Positions 54,906-62,385 of a stretch of 64,000 nt of DNA are shown piece after piece. Under the pieces are notes generated by a model that had not been told where the DNA came from, did no database searches, and worked only from the letters and a program-made list of their open reading frames with translations. Within the stretch, counting starts at the first letter, position 1; every line of letters starts with the position of its first letter. The translations under genes and the position numbers were made by a program. Origin of the DNA: Catonella morbi ATCC 51271 (GTDB lineage Bacteria; Bacillota; Clostridia; Lachnospirales; Lachnospiraceae); the NCBI RefSeq assembly GCF_000160035.2, contig NZ_KI535371.1:109899-173898 (forward strand), read 5' to 3'.

Positions 54906-55922
54906 ATGAGAGTATTGGTTACAGGTGGTGCAGGTTATATCGGAAGCCATACCTGTGTGGAGCTGCTTAATGCAGGACATGAGGTAGTGGTTTTTGACAA
55001 TTTCTACAACTCAAGTATGGAGTCCATCAAAAGAGTAGAAAAGATTACAGGAAAGAGCATCAAGTTCTATGAGGCAGACATGCTTGACAGTGCTGCCATG
55101 GATAAGATATTTGCAGAAAATAAGATAGATGCGGTTATTCATTTTGCAGGTTATAAAGCAGTGGGAGAATCAGTACATAAGCCTCTTGAATATTATTATA
55201 ACAACCTTACGGGAACACTTTTACTTGTAGAGGCAATGAAAAAGCACGGAGTAAAGAATATTATATTTTCATCTTCCGCAACTGTATACGGAGAGCCTGA
55301 GAAACTCCCTCTTACTGAGGATATGCCACATGGAGCAGCTTCATCGCCTTATGGGGCAACAAAGATGATGCAGGAAGAAATGTTTAAGGATTTTCACGTT
55401 GCGGACAAAGATTTCAGCGTAATACTTTTAAGATATTTCAATCCTATCGGAGCGCATGAAAGCGGACTCATAGGTGAGGATCCTAAGGGAATACCTAATA
55501 ACCTTGTGCCATATATAGCTCAGGTAGCGGTGGGAAAACTTCCAAAGCTCGGTATATTCGGAGATGATTATGATACTGCGGACGGAACCTGCTTAAGAGA
55601 TTATATCCATGTAGTAGACCTTGCAAGGGGACATGTACTTGCTCTTAAAAAGTTTGAGGAAGAACCTGCGGTAAGAATATATAACCTTGGTACCGGCAAC
55701 GGCATTTCCGTACTTGAAGTTTTCCATGCTTTCGAGAAGGCTTGCGGCAAAGAGCTTGCTTATGAGATAAAGCCAAGAAGAGACGGAGATGTGCCTGTTT
55801 GTTATGCAGACAGCTCTAAGGCTGAAAGGGAGCTGGGATTTAAGGCAGAGTACGGAATAGAGAGAATGTGTGCTGACTCTTGGAGATGGCAGTCTATGAA
55901 TCCGGATGGATATAGAGGATAA
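54906..55922 (+). CDS. galE: UDP-glucose 4-epimerase
   Basis: 338 aa, short-chain dehydrogenase fold: NAD motif TGGAGYIGSHT, Ser in FSSSATVYG and catalytic YGATKMM, LRYFNPIGAHESG, and RDYIHVVDLARGH. It interconverts UDP-Gal and UDP-Glc, and some also act on UDP-HexNAc, closing the galacto-N-biose pathway. CAGGAGGGAAAT before ATG. Confidence 0.96.
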   Translation: MRVLVTGGAGYIGSHTCVELLNAGHEVVVFDNFYNSSMESIKRVEKITGKSIKFYEADMLDSAAMDKIFAENKIDAVIHFAGYKAVGESVHKPLEYYYNNLTGTLLLVEAMKKHGVKNIIFSSSATVYGEPEKLPLTEDMPHGAASSPYGATKMMQEEMFKDFHVADKDFSVILLRYFNPIGAHESGLIGEDPKGIPNNLVPYIAQVAVGKLPKLGIFGDDYDTADGTCLRDYIHVVDLARGHVLALKKFEEEPAVRIYNLGTGNGISVLEVFHAFEKACGKELAYEIKPRRDGDVPVCYADSSKAERELGFKAEYGIERMCADSWRWQSMNPDGYRG

Positions 55923-55961
55923 ATACCTTAACTTTTGGTTGTAAAAGAATTTATTTTGCCT

Positions 55962-56131
55962 GAATTATTCACAAAACATCTTGTAAAATATCGTAATCAA
56001 ACCACAGGGCATAATCACGATATTTTACAGATGTTTGGTAATATCACCCCACAGTTGCAGAACGAAAACAGTTCATCCTACCGGACTGTGCGGAAGAAGA
56101 GGTCTGTGACCTATGAAGTGAATAATTTGGG
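55962..56131. repeat. ~170-bp dispersed repeat, copy 2 (inverted relative to copy 1)
   Basis: Reverse complement aligns with 3316-3488. Ends are GAATTATTCACAAAACATC and GTGAATAATTTGGG. Inside the left part, AAACATCTTGTAAAATATCG and its near-complement CGATATTTTACAGATGTTT form a long hairpin of about 25 bp. It contains a spurious open frame with no ribosome site. Confidence 0.65.
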
Positions 56132-56200
56132 TTTTATATATCTTTTCTTGGTGAGACAGCCCTATTTATTTAAAATAATACGCAGCATGAGAATTCTCTG

Positions 56201-57043
56201 TTAGAGTAATTCTACCTCAATATTAGCAGCATCAAAAGTTTCTTTTATTTTGTCAAAATTGCTGCTCAAAATAGTTGCATTTTTAAGATTTGGAAATTGC
56301 CTCAGTTCCGTCAAAGTTACTTCATTTAAGTCAAAGCAGCCATCTTCTCCATCCCACTGAGGGATGATATTCATATACACCTCATTACCGCCATCCATAT
56401 AAATTGTTTCTACCTGCGGTGCAAATTTTTTTGGAATTGGCAGGTTTCTAAAATAGTTGAGTGCAGGCTCAATTATGGTGTAACTTTCTGTATCGATTTC
56501 TTCATCTTTGTATTGGTCGGCAAAATCATAAATGTCAAAAGATGGCTCTAAAAGGTTTAAGTCATACATCAATGTTTGAACAATAGCCAGTTTAAAATTT
56601 AAATTGTCAAAATGGAGAAAGTCTTCCGTACTATTCTGAGTAAAGTTTGTCATATTCTGTCCTCCTGTATCGGTATTTTTCATTATGTCTATAGCTTTAG
56701 CCGCTTCAGCTTGCAGACATTTATTTTTGTATATAAGAACAACAATTAGGGGTAAGGCTATAATGTGTAGGCAGGCAATTCCTCCTGCAAGTGCCATAAC
56801 TATGTAATGATTTCTTGTAGGACTGCCGTCTGAAATACTATTAAGAAAATCTGCTAAGAGATCAAAAATTTTACCATCACTTAATATAAACAACAAAATA
56901 CATTCTGCAGCAAGTAATAGGAAAAATATAATAATCATTCTTTTTGCTGCTTTATCACATATATTCATTTTGGTTTCTAAGCTTATGGATTCAGCATCAG
57001 GTATATTACAAAACCATTTCTTAGCGCGTTCTTCTTTTGTCAT
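56201..57043 (-). CDS. Membrane protein with DUF6892-like C-terminal domain
   Basis: 280 aa, start after AAGGAGGCAGTTT. Two membrane segments (about 32-52 and 82-106) are followed by a soluble C-terminal ~145 aa part: LNFKLAIVQTLMYDLNLL, FDIYDFADQY, YMDGGNEVYMNIIPQWDGED, LRQFPNLKNATIL. This part recalls the DUF6892 family, from memory and with low certainty; some such domains sit in polymorphic-toxin and immunity loci. No adjacent toxin gene is visible. Function unknown. Confidence 0.65.
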   Translation of the reverse strand: MTKEERAKKWFCNIPDAESISLETKMNICDKAAKRMIIIFFLLLAAECILLFILSDGKIFDLLADFLNSISDGSPTRNHYIVMALAGGIACLHIIALPLIVVLIYKNKCLQAEAAKAIDIMKNTDTGGQNMTNFTQNSTEDFLHFDNLNFKLAIVQTLMYDLNLLEPSFDIYDFADQYKDEEIDTESYTIIEPALNYFRNLPIPKKFAPQVETIYMDGGNEVYMNIIPQWDGEDGCFDLNEVTLTELRQFPNLKNATILSSNFDKIKETFDAANIEVELL

Positions 57044-57102
57044 AAACTGCCTCCTTAGTAAATTATAAGTCGTTACCCTAGATTTTCAAACTAAGTTGAC
57101 GC

Positions 57103-57176
57103 TTCGAATGATAACATTTCGCTCCGGCATCCGCTTCGCTTCGCCTAATGCGCTCGCTTAGAATTTATCATTCGAA
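57103..57176. repeat. GC-rich palindromic repeat with 12-bp perfect arms
   Basis: TTCGAATGATAA and its exact complement enclose 50 bp rich in CGCTTCGCTTCGCC-type text, in sharp contrast to the A/T-rich surroundings. It is a REP-like or hairpin element. The rest of 57044-57390 holds only the terminator below. Confidence 0.6.
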
Positions 57177-57350
57177 ACTGCCATCATAAAGTTGTATAAA
57201 ATTTATCTGATTATATATCTATTGATACTATATCATTATTAATGCTGTTTAACAATAAAGTTATAATTATCTTTGAGCCAAATCATAGGGTTATAATCAT
57301 TTCCTATGTTTATTCAGGCTACTGTATTAGATGTTGTTAAAATTAAAAAA

Positions 57351-57380
57351 GCTCCCCACCATACTAAAACAGTGAGGAGC
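57351..57380 (-). terminator. Terminator of the acetyltransferase gene
   Basis: GCTCCCCAC and GTGAGGAGC pair with one mismatch; on the minus strand the stem is followed by TTTTTT. Confidence 0.8.
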
Positions 57381-57390
57381 CCCATTTCAT

Positions 57391-58017
57391 TTAGAATATC
57401 TGTCCCGGTAATTTTAATTTTTCTTTAGGTGGAAAGCCTTTATCAAATTCTTCAATATCAGCTTCATCTACCTCGTACCCCTGTGGTGTAAGGTAGGCAC
57501 CGGTTACATTATCAAGATATCCGGGAATAAGTTCCTTGCAGAGAAAGAAAGAAGTATCTGCATCGGCCGGCAGGTCATTATAGCTTATTCCAAACTTTTT
57601 TGCGTAATCGAATCCGCTTTTACCGTAGAAATCGATATTGCCCTCAAAAAGTACAGCTCCAAAACCAAGTTTTGCGGCCATTTCCAAGGAATAATCCAGT
57701 AAGATTTTACCATAGCCCTTGCGTTTAAGCCCGGGTGCTATACAAATAGGTCCCATTGTAAGGACTTCTGTTGTCTTACCGTCATCAGCTTTGATTATGG
57801 TTTTCATAAACATATTTTGACCTATGATAATGCCATCTTTTTCCATAACAAAATCCAGTTCCTTTACAAAGGCAGGATCATCTCTAAGTACATGGATTAG
57901 ATAATGCTCACCACAGCCGGGGCGGTAAATGTTCCAGAATGATTCCCTGATAAGGTTCTCAACTTCTCTGTAGTCTTTGTTTTCCTCTAAACGAATGATA
58001 TAGTCATTTTTATTCAT
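57391..58017 (-). CDS. GNAT-family N-acetyltransferase
   Basis: 208 aa. The acetyl-CoA loop is GPICIAPGLKRKGYGKILLD (near residue 92), followed by AAKLGFGAVLFEGNIDFYGKSGF, as in YhbS-like enzymes. N-terminal EENKDYREVENLIRESF is the usual opening. ATG preceded by CAGGAGGAAAAAATAA. Acceptor substrate unknown. Confidence 0.85.
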   Translation of the reverse strand: MNKNDYIIRLEENKDYREVENLIRESFWNIYRPGCGEHYLIHVLRDDPAFVKELDFVMEKDGIIIGQNMFMKTIIKADDGKTTEVLTMGPICIAPGLKRKGYGKILLDYSLEMAAKLGFGAVLFEGNIDFYGKSGFDYAKKFGISYNDLPADADTSFFLCKELIPGYLDNVTGAYLTPQGYEVDEADIEEFDKGFPPKEKLKLPGQIF

Positions 58018-58065
58018 TATTTATTTTTTCCTCCTGAAAATTGTTGACTTCAACTGCACTTTGGC

Positions 58066-58095
58066 GGGAGGCTTGTGATTATAAACAAACCTCCC
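58066..58095 (-). terminator. Terminator of the DUF4282 gene
   Basis: GGGAGGCTTGT and ACAAACCTCCC pair over 11 bp with one mismatch around GATTATAA. Confidence 0.6.
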
Positions 58096-58151
58096 GGTTA
58101 GCCTACAATCTCCTTTGTGTTGTACTTTCTCAAACAGCACTCTCCTTAAAA

Positions 58152-58574
58152 TTATTTTTTATTATAAAAGTAATCCTTTATCTTGGCAAGATTGTCATTG
58201 ATATTAAAGATTACTACCATAAGCTCTGCCCAAACTCTCACACCTATAGGTCCGAATATAAGGATGAGAAGTCCCCAAACAAAGTTACTTGTTCCTGTAA
58301 AAGGGTTGCGTGAAAGCATAGTTGTAATAGCTGATATCACAACACCTATAAGAGCTAAGAAATAAAGCAACTTAATAAGCTTTGTGGAAATCATAACATC
58401 AAAATTCAAAATATTTGAGAAAAATGTTTTTCCCCCATCCTTGGCAGCTTCAGCTATTTTCTCATACGCCTGATTAAAATTGTCATTACCGTTATTATTT
58501 TGGTTTCCGCCGGCATTTGACTGATTTGCCCCACTTGGCTGCTGCAATTCATTCTGATTGTTGTTTTCTTCCAT
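58152..58574 (-). CDS. DUF4282 membrane protein
   Basis: 140 aa from ATG 58574 (ACGAGGAGGATTTATA upstream). An Asn/Gln/Gly-rich N-terminal third (NQSNAGGNQNNNGNDN) is followed by FFSNILNFDVMISTKLIKLLY, two membrane segments and GPIGVRVWAELMVVIF, the DUF4282 pattern. Function unknown. The low-complexity tail may be a disordered cytoplasmic extension. Confidence 0.85.
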   Translation of the reverse strand: MEENNNQNELQQPSGANQSNAGGNQNNNGNDNFNQAYEKIAEAAKDGGKTFFSNILNFDVMISTKLIKLLYFLALIGVVISAITTMLSRNPFTGTSNFVWGLLILIFGPIGVRVWAELMVVIFNINDNLAKIKDYFYNKK

Positions 58575-58962
58575 TATAAATCCTCCTCGTAACAAAAAAA
58601 TTAATATTATTCACATTACACGGTCATATAATAAATGTGTGTTGCGAATAAGATAGTATACTTTTGCCACCTATATAAAAAGCGTACTTTAGTATAGGTA
58701 AACACAGCATATTATCAATATATAATAAATTATACACTAAGATGGGATAATAGTACAGTATATATATTTATTTATTATTTTAGGAAAATAGAAATTTAAG
58801 TTAATGATCTGAGTTTATGCAAAGAAATGGGATACAGTATATATAATCGGTAAATATATTAGCCACAAGCATTTTGTAAGAATGTTACCATAATTTTGAC
58901 TATTTTTATAAATATTATAATATAAATTAAAAATATTCTATATATTAAGTGAGTGGAGCTTT

Positions 58963-59037
58963 ATGAGACATCAGAATCATTTACAGACAAGTAAGAGGGA
59001 TTACTTGCTTAAGTTAAAATGTGAAAGGAGTGATTAA
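58963..59037 (+). CDS. Possible 24 aa leader peptide
   Basis: ATG 58963 with GAGTGGAGCTTT upstream, product starting MRHQNHLQTSKRDYLLKLKC, stop 2 bp before the next gene's ATG. The last codons supply AAAGGAG, the ribosome site of the lipoprotein gene, so translation of the two may be coupled. The upstream 58596-58960 stretch is A/T-rich with no gene and no clear promoter. Confidence 0.3.
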   Translation: MRHQNHLQTSKRDYLLKLKCERSD

Positions 59038-59039
59038 GT

Positions 59040-59678
59040 ATGAAAAAAATTTTAAGTCTAATCGTATTAGCGTTAGTTATCATGACTGCTTGTGCAAAAA
59101 CTGAGAATACAGAACAGACTTCCTCGAAGGACATAATTAATCAGAGTTCACATCTAAGCTCACATGAGAGTTCACAGGCAAATCAAGAGAAACCCGAATT
59201 CAAAGAGTTTAACGGTAAAATCGCTATGTTAACAGAGGATGTTAACTTAAAACAGCCTTATGTGATAACGACAAATGCAGATGGAGATACAGTTCGTCTG
59301 GATATGGATGAAGATGTTGATTGTTCTCTTAAGAAAAATGATATAGTTGTAGTGATAGATGAGAAAGATGAGATTTGCAGAGTTACTAAAGTATCCGGTG
59401 ATATTCCGCGTACTCGGGGAAGCGTTGAAAAAAGTAAGCTCAATTTTGAACCATCTTCTTTTGTGGACAATGCAAATCAGGCAGTAGTTCATGAGGCAGT
59501 AGGATATGATGCTGTTAATGGGAAAGAACAAGGAGCGGTAAGTGCTTCTTGTGATATTGAAGAGCGAAAAGATGCTTGGGTCAGAGTGTCGATGGTAGGC
59601 GGTGTACCTGATTTATGGTTTAAGAAAAAAGATTTATCATATGATTTTGATACTGTGGTTACGGATTATGTTCACTGA
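59040..59678 (+). CDS. Unknown lipoprotein
   Basis: 212 aa. Lipobox IMTACAK, Cys near residue 18, a Ser/His/Gln/Glu linker to residue 55, then a beta-rich domain (GKIAMLTEDVNLKQPYVITT, IVVVIDEKDEICRVTKV) that may be a small barrel. No family recognised. Followed by another exported protein gene. Confidence 0.7.
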   Translation: MKKILSLIVLALVIMTACAKTENTEQTSSKDIINQSSHLSSHESSQANQEKPEFKEFNGKIAMLTEDVNLKQPYVITTNADGDTVRLDMDEDVDCSLKKNDIVVVIDEKDEICRVTKVSGDIPRTRGSVEKSKLNFEPSSFVDNANQAVVHEAVGYDAVNGKEQGAVSASCDIEERKDAWVRVSMVGGVPDLWFKKKDLSYDFDTVVTDYVH

Positions 59679-59839
59679 TATATTGTGATTTTAAGAAGTT
59701 AAACAGGAGCTGCATTTTCACGCATAGCAATTTAAAGGTGCATAACAGAGATAACTTGATAAAAAGTAGTTAGCGAGGAGTGTTATATTTCTTAAGAGAA
59801 ATTGTAGTACAAAATTATGATTGAAAGTGAGGAAAATGA

Positions 59840-60565
59840 ATGTTAAAAAATAAAATGTTCGGTGTATGCTTAGGGTTAATAGTATCAGCAGCTATAATAA
59901 TGTTCCCCATAGATGTATTTGCAAAACCCGGTAATATTACTGTAGACAAGAATGCTGATAATCAATTAGAAGATGGGCGATTAGAACTGCAAAATAAGGT
60001 TGATAAATTTATGGAGACAGCTCTGGCTTCCGATCCAAGCCTGGATAAGGAGAAAATAAGTGAATTTTCATCTGATTTTTTAGATGTATATAAGCTGTAC
60101 AAAGAGATGTATGTAGATATGTCTGAAGAAGAACTTATAGAAAGAGCTACAGACAATGTGTTATGTAAAATGGAAATGATGGTTTATTATACAGAAGAGG
60201 AAGAAGCAGAATTAGACAGAAAGTGTAATAATAATGAACCGGATGGGTACGAGAGCATTGCTATTTATATAAATGAACACCTTAATCCGGACTATGTCGC
60301 AACGGTAAATACAACTGAAAAGAATATAGAAATCTTAAAGAAGAGTTGGAATGAGTTATCGGAAGAGATGAAAATAGGAGCTGCTTTATATATTGAAGAT
60401 ATGGGAACGGGTAATACAATGACAGAGCCCATAGATATGGAATCAAAGTTAAATAATAAAAACTATCCTGATTGGATCTCGGATTTTGCTAATTTTGTTT
60501 CACAGTGTCTTGATGCCTGTAAAAAAGTAATTAATACCCTAAACTTAGAAATAATAAAAGTTTAA
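59840..60565 (+). CDS. Unknown secreted acidic protein
   Basis: 241 aa. Signal peptide to about residue 29 (ending VFAKP), then a helical, strongly acidic domain (SEEELIERATDN, YYTEEEEAELDRK). GTGAGGAAAATGA before ATG. Its last ~11 codons lie in the first copy of a tandem 32-bp duplication, so the true C-terminus may have been altered. No family recognised. Confidence 0.65.
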   Translation: MLKNKMFGVCLGLIVSAAIIMFPIDVFAKPGNITVDKNADNQLEDGRLELQNKVDKFMETALASDPSLDKEKISEFSSDFLDVYKLYKEMYVDMSEEELIERATDNVLCKMEMMVYYTEEEEAELDRKCNNNEPDGYESIAIYINEHLNPDYVATVNTTEKNIEILKKSWNELSEEMKIGAALYIEDMGTGNTMTEPIDMESKLNNKNYPDWISDFANFVSQCLDACKKVINTLNLEIIKV

Positions 60566-60608
60566 GTTATCAATACCCTAAACTTAGAAATAATAAAAGT
60601 TTAGGGTA
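60533..60608. repeat. Tandem 32-bp duplication containing a terminator
   Basis: A 32-bp unit starting AATACCCTAAACTTAGAAAT occurs at 60533-60564 and 60572-60603, 39 bp apart. Only the second copy completes a hairpin: TACCCTAAACTT (60574-60585) with AAGTTTAGGGTA (60597-60608). The first copy supplies the end of the secreted-protein frame. Confidence 0.85.
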
Positions 60609-60639
60609 TACTTCTATCATAGGGTGGGGTGAGAGTACT

Positions 60640-60762
60640 ATGAAAAATAATAAAAGGTTAAAAGAGCGTAATATATATTTTAATAAGTTGATTGCATTTA
60701 AGGATACAGACTCAAAAAATATAAAACACCGATTGAAAGAAAATACTCTTAGGGTTGATTAA
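60640..60762 (+). CDS. Possible 40 aa basic peptide
   Basis: ATG 60640 follows GGGGTGAGAGTACT. Product MKNNKRLKERNIYFNKLIAF and on to RLKENTLRVD; basic, no membrane segment. Its last codons run into a duplicated fragment of the gene at 61530, so it may be a chimeric remnant. Confidence 0.35.
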   Translation: MKNNKRLKERNIYFNKLIAFKDTDSKNIKHRLKENTLRVD

Positions 60763-60788
60763 GATTTAATTTAGTGATGTGGGAATTA
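60753..60788 (+). pseudogene. Fragment duplicated from the 61530 gene
   Basis: 36 bp matching 61642-61677 at 34 positions (GGTTGATTAAGATT...). In the complete gene this text encodes GLIKIKFSDVEI; here it is out of context. It marks a lost upstream copy. Confidence 0.6.
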
Positions 60789-60834
60789 ACTTTGTGAAAA
60801 TAAGAAATTTTTGAATAGATAGGAGTGGTACTAT

Positions 60835-61146
60835 ATGAAAATGAGTATATTTTTGAAACGTATAAGACTCCCTGACTCAATAATTTATTATATTATACAG
60901 GGCTGTCTTTTGATAATAATATTTATAAATACAATAATCGAAAGAGGATTCTTTTGGATTAATACATGGTCTCTTATATTTGGTTTAATTTTTTTGTGTA
61001 TAGCATTAGGCCTGCACATTGAAGATGTAAAGAGAAACAAAGAATACCTCAAAAAGCTTAGGGAAGAAGAGAAAGTCTTAAGCTCCGATGAATTTTCGGT
61101 TGAAGCAAAAAATAGTACTCAAAAAGGATCAGAAAACAAGTTTTGA
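60835..61146 (+). CDS. Small membrane protein of the decaying array
   Basis: 103 aa, ATG after AGGAGTGGTACTAT. Two membrane segments (about 17-35 and 43-60), then a charged tail (EDVKRNKEYLKKLREEEKVL). No family recognised. Part of its coding sequence recurs at 62212-62248. Confidence 0.6.
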   Translation: MKMSIFLKRIRLPDSIIYYIIQGCLLIIIFINTIIERGFFWINTWSLIFGLIFLCIALGLHIEDVKRNKEYLKKLREEEKVLSSDEFSVEAKNSTQKGSENKF

Positions 61147-61319
61147 AGATGTTACTTATAGTCTGAGAACTGACCCATAATATAAAAGTTACTTTAAAAC
61201 GATCACAGGATAATAGTGGTCTATTTAAAGGAGGTGATTCCAATGATGATGTTGTAAACTACCGTAATACATATGAAGCAATAGTTTTGATTGATTTAGT
61301 TAAATAAGGTAGGTGAAAC

Positions 61320-61466
61320 ATGAAAAAAAGTCTATTAGGAATAAGCGTTCTACTTTTTGCTATTTTGTTTCAATTGTGCTCTACGAGAATGGAAGTAGTT
61401 TCTCTTATAATTGGAATTGCAGGTATTACCATAACCACTTTTTCTGTAATTGAAAAGAAAGATTAA
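61320..61466 (+). CDS. 48 aa membrane peptide
   Basis: ATG 61320 after AGGTAGGTGAAAC. Begins MKKSLLGISVLLFAILFQLC, a signal-like or membrane segment with a Cys, then a second hydrophobic stretch and VIEKKD. Too short to classify. A perfect AAAGGAGGTGAT ribosome site 90 bp upstream leads only into a four-codon frame. Confidence 0.45.
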   Translation: MKKSLLGISVLLFAILFQLCSTRMEVVSLIIGIAGITITTFSVIEKKD

Positions 61467-61529
61467 ACCACAATATAATGAAGTAAGGGGCTGCAGTACT
61501 AAGAATTAGTGCACGGATGGAGGAATATT

Positions 61530-61880
61530 ATGCTAAAGAAGTTAACTAGGAGATTTCCAATTATAATTGCACCTGTTGTTATATTAATATTAGTGAGTAT
61601 AATAAAATTCCAAATTTGGAATCCTATTATTGTAATTGAGGGGTTGATTAAGATTAAATTTAGTGATGTGGAAATTATAGAATTAAATAAAGACCCCAAG
61701 ATTGTACTAGCCAAGCCATCTGCTGATGTATTTATAAAATATATGAAAGATAGTGGTTATGATGTGATAGAGGAAGAACGACTTGGAAGTATGTATGTAT
61801 TCTACAATCATTTAACCGGTACTAAGAGTGAAGTTTTTTGTAATATGAATGGATATTATTCTTTATGGACTTGGAATTAA
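61530..61880 (+). CDS. Unknown membrane-anchored protein of the decaying array
   Basis: 116 aa from ATG 61530 (GGAGGAATATT upstream). One N-terminal membrane segment (IIIAPVVILILVSIIKF) and an outer domain with SADVFIKYMKDSGYDVIEEE, GSMYVFYNHLTGTKSEV and GYYSLWTW, a pattern I cannot assign. A piece of it is duplicated at 60753. Confidence 0.6.
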   Translation: MLKKLTRRFPIIIAPVVILILVSIIKFQIWNPIIVIEGLIKIKFSDVEIIELNKDPKIVLAKPSADVFIKYMKDSGYDVIEEERLGSMYVFYNHLTGTKSEVFCNMNGYYSLWTWN

Positions 61881-61911
61881 AATTTATATCAAAGAAATAT
61901 AATGTTTCATT

Positions 61912-62193
61912 ATGGGTGAGCACTCCATCAGTTATCAAATAGTATCATTCTTTCCGGAAGTAAAACAGTTTAATTACTCCGTTTTATGGGATGATAAGGA
62001 AAGAAAAGAGGCTATGAAACTTATAATTGATGAAGAAGCTGTAAATAAGCTGTATAGCAACTATTGGGAGGTAGTACGTAGTCAGAATGATGGTTATGAA
62101 AATACATATAAAGATATTTTTTCATCAATTATAGAAACAGAAGAGTCTAAGAAATGGCGAGAGGTAATAGATAAAAATGCCACTCTTCCATAA
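61912..62193 (+). CDS. Possible remnant of an unknown protein (93 aa)
   Basis: Open frame of 93 aa (YQIVSFFPEVKQFNYSVLWD, YWEVVRSQNDGYENTYKDIF) without a ribosome site before its ATG. Composition is protein-like. It may be the 3' part of a gene that lost its start. Confidence 0.4.
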   Translation: MGEHSISYQIVSFFPEVKQFNYSVLWDDKERKEAMKLIIDEEAVNKLYSNYWEVVRSQNDGYENTYKDIFSSIIETEESKKWREVIDKNATLP

Positions 62194-62211
62194 GAATAAT
62201 GTGACAATTAT

Positions 62212-62248
62212 ATTTATAAATACAATAATTGAAAGAGGATTCTTTTGA
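62212..62248 (+). pseudogene. Fragment duplicated from the 60835 gene
   Basis: 37 bp matching 60921-60957 at about 35 positions (ATTTATAAATACAATAAT...). The frame stops straight after it. It marks a lost downstream copy of that membrane-protein gene. Confidence 0.6.
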
Positions 62249-62328
62249 TAAGTTCAATCTCTATGCTGAGTCAGGAGAAAAAGAATACCGGATTGAAATA
62301 CTTATTTGACTTTTGCCTAAAATATTGA

Positions 62329-62356
62329 TAGACTACCCATAGGTAGACTACCCATA
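62329..62356. promoter_or_regulatory. Tandem 13-bp repeats upstream of the ATPase gene
   Basis: TAGACTACCCATA occurs at 62329-62341 and 62344-62356, period 15 bp. Between them CTACC-CATA-GGTAG is a palindrome. The repeats lie 30-57 bp before the ATG. Confidence 0.5.
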
Positions 62357-62385
62357 AGTAGTTAAAGAAAACAAGGGGTAATTAT

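Noticed and set aside
55935..56204. 89 aa open frame after galE
   Set aside because: It lies within the dispersed repeat, has no ribosome site, and the related copy at 3316 is not open in the same frame.
61226..61245. 3' end of 16S rRNA suggested by AAAGGAGGTGAT
   Set aside because: The match is confined to the Shine-Dalgarno-like core in sense orientation; no rRNA sequence surrounds it.
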